Source: an uncultured Mycoplasma sp. (GTDB taxonomy: Bacteria > Bacillota_I > Bacilli_A > Mycoplasmatales > Metamycoplasmataceae). Taken from it: DNA of 5,501 nucleotides. Of the stretch, positions 1 to 5,501 are shown piece by piece; positions within the stretch are counted from its first letter, which is position 1; each line of letters starts with the position of its first letter. Below the pieces are notes generated by a model. The model did not search any database. It was not told the origin of the DNA and was given only the letters and a program-made list of their open reading frames with translations. Both the position numbers and the translations under genes were made by a program. The stretch covers positions 1 to 5,501 of the forward strand of contig CAMQBE010000044.1 in assembly GCA_946998935.1 (NCBI GenBank), given 5' to 3'.

Positions 1-209
1 TGACATAAAAAGACAACTCCTTTCGAAATTGTCTCCATATTTTCGAGCAGTTTAATTTTAAATTCTTTTACTAAATTTTTTATTTCAACTATTTCATGAA
101 GATTTTCATATTCTTTTGGCTCAATTCTGGCAAATTCTTTAATTTTTTGCTCATGTTGGGTCAAAGAATTAGCAAAATTATCAATAAATGAACTTAGTGG
201 TTTGGTTGG
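1..209 (-). CDS. Partial small protein of unknown function, 5' end disrupted or non-ATG
   Basis: I do not recognise this protein. On the minus strand a frame is open from just after a TAA (positions 212-210) to the left edge, about 69 codons. Its composition looks like real protein: a charged, helix-forming stretch rich in Lys, Glu, Ile and Leu (for example HEQKIKEFARIEPKEYENLH, then EIVEIKNLVKEFKIKLLENM), with a possible coiled coil. There is no in-frame ATG near the start. The only nearby ATG (220-218) is in another frame and hits a TAA after eight codons, MNNNQPNH. One extra base, or two fewer, in the AACC-rich stretch at about 198-212 would join that ATG to the body. Alternatively translation starts at TTG (164-162), but no Shine-Dalgarno precedes it. 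The frame is still open at the edge and overlaps the start of the next minus-strand gene. It could be a frameshifted gene, a small gene with a rare start, or the remnant of a larger protein. Confidence 0.5.
4..23 (-). promoter_or_regulatory. Shine-Dalgarno and start codon of a next minus-strand gene
   Basis: Read on the minus strand, AAAGGAG (23-17) is followed by 10 nt and then ATG (6-4). This is the strongest ribosome binding site in the window. The gene it serves leaves the window after two codons (Met-Ser), so nothing can be said of its product. The ATG lies inside the end of the preceding minus-strand frame, in a different reading frame, which suggests two tightly packed or overlapping genes transcribed leftward. 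Confidence 0.55.
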
Positions 210-226
210 TTATTATTCATACTCAA

Positions 227-232
227 ATTATA
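227..232 (-). promoter_or_regulatory. Possible -10 box for the leftward genes
   Basis: A perfect TATAAT reads on the minus strand. Six bases (TTGAGT) separate it from the ATG at 220-218, so transcription starting the usual 7 or so bases downstream would begin at or beside that ATG, giving a leaderless message. No good -35 hexamer lies 16-18 bp upstream; a TTGAAA at 248-243 is too close (10 bp). In DNA this AT-rich a TATAAT can occur by chance, so confidence is limited. Confidence 0.35.
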
Positions 233-239
233 TAGTATT

Positions 240-374
240 AAATTTCAATTTGTATTTTTGTCCACACATTTAGTGCTAAAAATAGTAATAATCTTAACCA
301 TTTATCTCTTCACTTTTTATTAAAATTCAATCTAATTTTTACATGAAATTTTAAAAAATATGGAATGCTTCTTA
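240..374. other. AT-rich divergent intergenic region
   Basis: No credible coding frame was found on either strand here. The stretch separates the leftward genes from the rightward ABC transporter operon and should carry upstream promoter elements for both. I see no riboswitch, tRNA or repeat structure in it. Confidence 0.5.
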
Positions 375-383
375 TGTTATACT
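375..383 (+). promoter_or_regulatory. Extended -10 promoter of the ABC transporter operon
   Basis: TG-T-TATACT matches the extended -10 pattern TGnTATAAT with one difference. No convincing -35 hexamer lies 16-18 bp upstream, where the DNA is a run of A and T; extended -10 promoters often lack one. Transcription would start near 389-391, giving a leader of roughly 57-59 nt before the ATG at 448. A second, weaker TANNNT element (TACAAT, 393-398) lies just downstream and could be an alternative. Confidence 0.5.
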
Positions 384-431
384 ATAACTATATACAATGC
401 AAGTAAAACATAGTATATATATACTTTTAGG

Positions 432-439
432 AAAGAGGA
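432..439 (+). promoter_or_regulatory. Ribosome binding site that fixes the lipoprotein start
   Basis: AAAGAGGA lies 8 nt before the ATG at 448. It decides between this ATG and an in-frame ATG at 397, which has no such site, sits almost at the predicted transcription start, and would put an unusual extension in front of a normal lipoprotein signal peptide. Confidence 0.75.
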
Positions 440-447
440 TTCATTTT

Positions 448-1755
448 ATGACTAAAAACAAAAAAATTTTAGTGGGTTTAAGTACATTATTTGTACCCAC
501 ATTTACAACCATCCCTATGGTTTTAACTAGTTGTAAGACAACAGAAGAGGGCAAAAAACTTGCAGTTCAATCATATTCAGATCAAGTACTTAAATTACTC
601 TCAGGCGATATTACAGTTGGTGGAGCTTGATCTGATGTTAGACAATTTGCAAAGAAAGATTGAGATAAAATAGCAATAATTGGTGCAACTGACCCAATCT
701 CGAATGATGGTGTTCAAGCCAGAGAAAATTTGAAGGACGATGATATTAAGGGCGTTCAAAATCTATTAATTAGTGCTATTAAACAAGCCAATGCTGATAA
801 AGCAGCTAAAAAAGAAACTGACTTAACATACAAGGATAAAAATGGCAAATTACAAAGTATGTTTAAAATTTATAACCACGACGGTTATGCAAAAATTGGC
901 TATGATGCTACTATCACAACTAGTGATGGAAAGCAAAAACCAGCTTATGCTAAAAAGCCAGAAACTGGTGGCGACTATTTTGCGATAGACGCATCTAATA
1001 AAGTAACATGAAAAGGTACTAAACCATTCAAGATTCAATTTATTCCTTCATCTGATCCAGCACTTGTTGGTTCAGTAACTAAAGGTTTACAAAAATGAAT
1101 GAATGCACAATTAAATAAAGCAGATGGTGAAGCTATCGAAATCTCTGTTTCAACAAATTATGAAGCGCTAGGTCAATTCCTAAAAGCTGGAAGTCAAGAC
1201 GTAGGATTTTTACCTGTTGGTACCTGAGCTGATAAATGCCCAGAAACTAAATTTATTTTAACATCAGGTAGAAGAGTACAAATTGTTGACCCTTATGTAG
1301 CAGTTGATAAAACAACTATTCCAGCATTTAGTGACGAAAAACTTCTTGTTAATGCTATAAACAATTATCGTACTTTTAATAAGTCAAAAGACATAGCAGA
1401 ACTTGATTGAGTTTATATAAATAATGACAGGAGTAAAAACCCTAAAGATGTTGCTGAAGGCTATCCAAAAGAACTTAAGGATAAAGTTGATGAATTAGCA
1501 ACTAGTGGTAATTTACCTATTGTTGGTTATTACAGATCATATATTTATGCTAAAAAAGGTTCAGAAATTGAAAAAATAGTGTCAAAAGCTTTAAAGGAAC
1601 AAGGTTCAAATTGAAAACTAAAATGAGATGAAGTTAAAAAACACATTATTTTAGGTTTTAGTGGAACCACTTCATCAGCTTCATATATTTATCCAGAAAA
1701 ATGATTTGCAAAACACTTTGAAGGCTTTGAAAGTTTTGTTAAATCATTAGATTAA
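448..1755 (+). CDS. p37: p37/Cypl-family substrate-binding lipoprotein of an ABC importer
   Basis: This 435-residue protein is the extracellular ligand-binding component of the transporter encoded by the next two genes. Residues 1-29 are a lipoprotein signal peptide: Lys-rich start (KNKK, 3-6), hydrophobic core, and a lipobox ending LTSC, with Cys29 the predicted lipidated residue. The body carries p37-family stretches: KPFKIQFIPSSDP at 192-204, then GFLPVGTW, and near the C-terminus SASYIYPEKWFAKHFEGFE. M. hyorhinis p37 is about 400 residues; here the region around residues 90-185 looks lengthened or divergent, with Lys/Asp-rich repeats. Nine tryptophans are encoded by UGA (first at 628 and 661, last at 1702), so a standard-code reading would shatter the gene. 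The stop is doubled (TAA then TAG). The family is often called a phosphonate-binding protein, but the p37 crystal structure contained thiamine pyrophosphate, so a thiamine-type ligand is inferred here. Family assignment is confident; the ligand is not proven. Confidence 0.93.
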
Positions 1756-1774
1756 TAGAATTTTAAAAAAACTT

Positions 1775-2692
1775 ATGGAACAAAAAAATAATATCAAAAT
1801 TGACGCTCTTAAAACGCAGGGCTATACTGATAAATTGCACAGCGAAGATTGACCAATTGAATGAGTTAATGTTTCTAAAACCTATCCAAACGGAACAAAG
1901 GGCCTAATTGATGTCAATTTGAAAATTAATCAAGGTGAATTTGTTGCTATCATTGGCCTTTCTGGTGCTGGTAAAACAACCTTGTTAAAAACTATCAATA
2001 AAATCAATCCAATTACTGCTGGAACTCTAAAAGTTGGGCCTTATGATGTTACTAACTTAAAGGGTAAAAAACTAAGAAAATTTAGAACCAAAGTTGGTAT
2101 TGTGTTCCAAGGTTATAATTTAATTGAAAATGTGTCAGTTATGCAAAATGTTTTAACTGCTCGTCTTCCACAAATGAACTGATTTAGAGCTTTTTTCGGT
2201 TTAGTCAAAAAAGAAGACATCAACATCGCTTATGAATCATTAGCTAAAGTGAACATTCTAGAAAATGCTTATGATTTAGCCAGAGACCTAAGTGGTGGTC
2301 AAATGCAACGTGTTGCGCTCGCTCGTACTCTTGCACAACGTCCAAAAATAATCCTAGCTGATGAGCCTGTTGGGGCGCTTGACCCCATCATGGCCAAAAA
2401 CGTTATGGATGGGTTTTTGTTGGTCAACAAATTAGATAATATTACAGTGGTAGCAAACTTACACCATGTAGACTTGGCATTACAATATGCTGATAGAATT
2501 ATCGGAGTTAAAAAAGGAAAGATTGTTTTTGATGGAACTTGGGATCAAGTTAACTATCAAGTTTTAAAAGACATATATGGCAATAATCTTGAACAATTTG
2601 ATGAAGAACAATTTTCTGAAACACATAGAAAAAGAAAATTGGTTCAGGACGAAATATTAGAAAAAGTTAAAAGGGCAAAAAATGCAAACTAA
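1775..2692 (+). CDS. p29: p29/PhnC-like ATP-binding subunit of the ABC importer
   Basis: This 305-residue cytoplasmic ATPase powers import through the downstream permease. All nucleotide-binding motifs are intact: Walker A GLSGAGKT (61-68), Q-loop Gln112, signature LSGGQ (172-176), Walker B ILADE with Asp196 and Glu197, D-loop around Asp203, and switch His230 in NLHHVD, the pattern seen in PhnC-type ATPases. Trp codons are UGA at 1850, 1862 and 2180, with one UGG at 2540. About 30 residues precede the ABC domain and a Lys/Glu-rich tail follows it (from about residue 270), making it longer than a 29-kDa homologue. ATG 1775 is the only good start: it lies 19 nt after the lipoprotein stop and its product covers the whole ABC domain. 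No clear Shine-Dalgarno precedes it, so translation probably relies on ribosomes coming from the upstream gene. The codons around the signature and Walker B motifs are richer in G and C, as expected for conserved residues. Confidence 0.94.
2671..2675 (+). promoter_or_regulatory. Ribosome binding site for the permease inside the ATPase gene
   Basis: AAGGG ends 6 nt before the ATG at 2682 and lies within the last codons of the ATPase gene. It supports ATG 2682 as the permease start despite the 11-nt overlap, and suggests coupled translation of the two subunits. Confidence 0.6.
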
Positions 2693-4895
2693 TAGCTCTT
2701 CAAGTCCTGTTGATAATAAAACAATAGCTTCAAAAAAAGCTAAATTAAATCTATCTTTTGAGAAAATTAAAAATTACTTTAATCCTAGTTTTATAGACAT
2801 AAACGGACAAAAGGTAACCAAAAAATTTCCTTGAATTAAATTAATAAGCTTTATTTTTACGCCCATTATTTTGATATTGCTAATTGTTTGAATGAAGCCA
2901 GATTTTCAACTATTTAAGCCGTTTATTAACTCACTTAAACACTTTTTTGATATTAATAAAAATATCAAAATAGGCGCTCAAGAAATAACACCTTTATACA
3001 CTTTTAAATGAAGCTTAAAATTACTTTGAAAAACAGTAGTTTATTCAATATTAGGAACTTTTTTTGGAATTATTATAGCAATACCAGTCTCATTACTGTG
3101 CTCTAAAAATTTCATAAAATCACCATGAATTTATAACCCTATCAGAATGTTTATGTCAGTAATCAGAGCATTTCCACCATTAGTGCTTGCTTATATTTTA
3201 TTTTTGATTGTATCAAAAGACTTAGCTGCAACTATTGCTATTGCACTATTTGTGTGCTCAATAATGACTAAGTGATTATATGAAGATCTAGACACCTACG
3301 ATGTTAGTTCATACTATTCAGCTCAATCTATTGGTAATACTAAGACTATCGCTTTTAAAAACACAATCTTCCCTTATTTAGTTAAAAGAATCGTTTCATA
3401 TGGATTTTATTCATTTGAAATGGTTGTGAGATTTGCAGCAATTTTGGGTGTGGTTGGTATTTCTACAATTGGGTGATTGCTTAATCAATTTACAAATATT
3501 CCAGAAAATTTTTCGCACGCATCAATTGTTATTTGAGTATTAGTTAGTTTTATGGTTTTACTAGAGGTATTAAATTTTGTTATTAAAAAATATCTCTTAG
3601 AAAAAAATCCCAAACGAGCTAAATTAGATACATCTAAACCATTAAATAATCAAATTGAAGAAATCAAAAAACAAAAACCAAAAGATTGAATAGCTAAAAT
3701 AATTATTGGTGTTATTATCCTTACTTTGATAATAGTTGCAATGATCCAAATCGACTGAGGCATTGCTAATTCAACTAAACAAAGATTTTTTGGCCAAGGA
3801 ATTAAAAATCTTTTTGTAGATATTGAATGAAGTTTATTTTTTAAATGAGACACTGGTGACAATCCTATCCAATTAGGATTTGATGCCTTAGCACTTGCCG
3901 TGCTTTCATCTATGATCGGTTTACTTTTTGCTTTAATTTTTGGCCTACTTGCATCAAAAAATATAGTTAGTGCATGAATAGCATATCCATTTAAATTATT
4001 TATTATATTAATCAGAGCAATTCCTGTATTTACTTTTGGTTTTCTATTTCTTATATTATCAAAAGATTCAATTTTGTTTGCTGGAACACTAGCACTAGGA
4101 ATTCACTCTATTGGTATGCTTGGCAAACTAATTAATGAGGCAATCGAAAAGATACCTAAACATGTTTTTGATTCGTTAAATTCATTAGGTTTAAATTGAT
4201 GGCAAAAAATTAGATTAGGTGTATTTAAGCAAATTATGCCATACGCTATTTCAAACTTTTTATACCGTATTGAACTTAATTTTAAGTCAACAGTTGAACT
4301 TGGTGTTGTGGGTGCTTGTCCATTTGGTTTTCAAATGGCGGTGTATTCACAAGATTATCAACAATGAGGTCGTTTAATGCCTTACTTGATAGTAACCTTA
4401 ATAATATTGCTTGTTTTAGAACAAATTTCGAATTTATTTAGAAAGAGATTGTTGCAAGGTTACTGGCTTAGCCAAGAAAATTGAATATTCAAAAAAATAG
4501 CTGAATGAAAACTTATAAATGCTCTTTCTATTGCTAAAAGTAATCATATTAGTTTTACTAACTCACAAAAATGAGCAGATTATGCTCTGGCTAAATCTAA
4601 ATTTTTAGCACTAACAACATTGATATATAACCAAAATAACCCAGGTACAGTTATTACTAATGAAATTTATAATGATTTAAATGCAAGTCGCAAACTATAT
4701 TTAACCTCCGTTCAACAATATAAAAAGCAAATAAATCAAGAAATAAAATCTTTACGAAAAAACAGTTATTTAAATGCTTTTAATGAATCTGCTAAACACA
4801 TAAACAAATTACTAATAATTAAAAGACATAAAATTGCTAAAAAATCTGCTTATTATGCAGTACAAAAATATTTTGACTCATTTGTAGAGTGTTAG
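2682..4895 (+). CDS. p69: p69/PhnE-like fused double permease of the ABC importer
   Basis: This 737-residue membrane protein should form the whole translocation channel, because it holds two PhnE-type permease domains in one chain. Each half has a leading membrane helix (from W51; from W336), an outer loop of about 40 residues, then a transmembrane domain (about 110-303 and 400-590). The halves share IRAFPP (161-166) and IRAIPV (444-449), each followed 57-59 residues later by the Gly of an EAA-type loop that docks the ATPase (SAQSIG 213-218; SLNSLG 498-503). This matches an internal duplication. A Lys-rich linker (about 304-335) joins them. Residues from about 595 onward form a 140-residue hydrophilic tail, Lys/Asn/Tyr-rich and without membrane segments, which makes the protein clearly larger (about 84 kDa) than the 69-kDa protein that names the family. 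Tryptophan is UGA 18 times and UGG twice. It overlaps the ATPase gene by 11 nt and is followed by a terminator. Function is confident; the tail's role is unknown. Confidence 0.92.
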
Positions 4896-4913
4896 AAAAA
4901 AATATATCTGTTC

Positions 4914-4950
4914 AAAAGATCTAAGACTGCAATAGTTTTAGGTCTTTTTT
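4914..4950 (+). terminator. Rho-independent terminator of the ABC transporter operon
   Basis: The arms 4914-4928 and 4934-4948 pair over 15 bp with only two G-U wobbles and close a 5-nt loop (GCAAT). The 3' arm runs into six T residues (4945-4950). The stem begins 18 nt after the permease stop. A-residues on the 5' arm mean it could also work weakly on the other strand. Confidence 0.85.
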
Positions 4951-5010
4951 ATTTGCACATTAGTATACAATTTAATTTTAGATTTTGTTAATAGAAAGAA
5001 TTCATTGTAA

Positions 5011-5431
5011 TATGATAAATATTTTGTAAATGATAAATACTTATCTTTTCCAGGTTTTGAAGACAAAAAATATTTTGAAAAAATAGGTGTTGATTTACCT
5101 ACACTTGAAAAAGGTGACCAATTATTTTATAGTGAAAATACTGGAGCTAATTACCATTTATCATATAAAGAACATAGCGAAATAATTAAAAGACTTCAAG
5201 AAGTTCATAAAGATAGTTATGGTGCATATAAGAATTGAAGTTCAGCAATTCAGTTAAGAGATAATAATTTGAAACTTTTAAACAATCAACCTACTAACAG
5301 CAAAATTATAATTCGGTCATTTTTTGTTAATGATCCTAACAATGACCTGTTATCAAATGAGACTGATATACTATGTGGGCCTTAAATACAAAACAGGAAA
5401 ATTTATTGAAAGAGAAACAAACGTAATTTAG
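5011..5431 (+). pseudogene. Degraded gene of unknown function, no start codon and a probable frameshift
   Basis: A frame open from 5011 (after TAA 5008) to TAA 5383-5385 encodes 124 residues with normal protein composition, including FPGFEDKKYFEKIGVDLP and later SKIIIRSFFVNDPNNDLL, and one UGA-encoded Trp (in KNWSS). It has no ATG. The ATGs at 5012 and 5030 are in another frame and stop quickly. At about 5368 the neighbouring frame takes over plausibly, giving YYVGLKYKTGKFIERETNVI and then TAG 5429-5431; removing one base there would join the parts. I read it as the C-terminal remnant of a longer gene. I do not recognise the family. Alternatives are a gene using a rare start codon, or a short second gene from ATG 5330 (33 aa). 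It follows the operon terminator, so it is not part of the transporter unit; a promoter-like TACAAT sits at 4966-4971. Confidence 0.5.
5012..5039 (+). repeat. Short direct repeat, 18-nt period
   Basis: ATGATAAATA occurs at 5012-5021 and again at 5030-5039. The 18-nt spacing equals six codons, so in the open frame it gives the related segments DKYFVN and DKYLSF. It may be a small tandem duplication at the broken 5' end of the decayed gene. Confidence 0.5.
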
Positions 5432-5458
5432 TCTATATTACATCCAAATACATCCAAC

Positions 5459-5501
5459 AAAAAATACACCGGCTTATTACAATAGCTGATGTATTTTTTA
5501 T
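5459..5501. terminator. Probable bidirectional hairpin terminator
   Basis: The arms 5459-5474 and 5484-5499 pair over 16 positions with one C-A mismatch and one G-U wobble, around a 9-nt loop. The 5' arm starts with six A and the 3' arm ends with six T, so the structure could end transcription from either side. It lies 27 nt after the TAG of the decayed gene and may also serve a convergent gene beyond the right edge. Confidence 0.65.

Noticed and set aside
397..447. Upstream in-frame ATG for the lipoprotein
   Set aside because: It lacks a Shine-Dalgarno, lies next to the predicted transcription start, and would place 17 extra residues before a complete lipoprotein signal peptide.
384..447. 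TPP riboswitch ahead of a putative thiamine transporter
   Set aside because: The leader is too short and I see none of the conserved thi-box sequence.
850..1038. Minus-strand open frame of 62 codons
   Set aside because: It lies entirely opposite the well-supported lipoprotein gene and has no recognisable features or start signal.
3650..3862. Minus-strand open frame of 70 codons
   Set aside because: It is the antisense shadow of the permease linker and the first helix of its second half; its hydrophobicity mirrors the membrane helix on the other strand.
4620..4895. Separate small gene of 91 codons
   Set aside because: It is in frame with the permease, and the codon before it reads straight through once UGA is tryptophan; it is the permease tail, not a gene.
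1..5501. CRISPR array, tRNA, rRNA or insertion sequence
   Set aside because: No regularly spaced repeats, cloverleaf-like sequence, rRNA motifs, transposase motifs or terminal inverted repeats were seen; the decayed frame on the right shows no recognisable transposase motif.

Overview
The window comes from a low-GC mollicute (Mycoplasma/Mycoplasmopsis type). The three main genes stay open only if UGA is read as tryptophan: 9 in-frame UGA codons in the first gene, 3 in the second and 18 in the third, against only three UGG codons overall. The AT-rich composition and a lipobox-bearing lipoprotein with a very short leader fit the same group. I cannot name the species from this sequence alone.

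The core (448-4895) is one ABC importer operon on the + strand with the layout of the Mycoplasma hyorhinis p37-p29-p69 system. It encodes a lipid-anchored substrate-binding protein of the p37/Cypl family (435 aa), a PhnC-like ATPase (305 aa) and a fused double-domain PhnE-like permease (737 aa). The genes are tightly packed: a 19-nt gap, then an 11-nt overlap. An extended -10 promoter and a good Shine-Dalgarno site precede the operon, and a 15-bp hairpin with a T-tract follows it. The lipoprotein captures the ligand at the outer membrane face, the permease forms both halves of the channel in one chain, and the ATPase drives import. Such systems are often labelled 'phosphonate transporter', but the founding p37 protein binds thiamine pyrophosphate, so a thiamine/TPP-type cofactor is the more likely substrate.

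The left flank (1-447) holds a divergent minus-strand reading frame of unknown function whose ATG appears out of frame with its body. Just inside the left edge is a clear Shine-Dalgarno plus ATG for a further minus-strand gene. About 200 nt of very AT-rich intergenic DNA separates it from the operon.

The right flank (4951-5501) holds what looks like a decayed gene: a 124-codon open frame with no start codon, whose likely C-terminus continues in the next frame. A second hairpin that could terminate transcription in both directions closes the window.

The operon itself is a known system. The less ordinary points are the 140-residue hydrophilic tail on the permease, the degraded gene downstream, and the disrupted or leaderless gene upstream.
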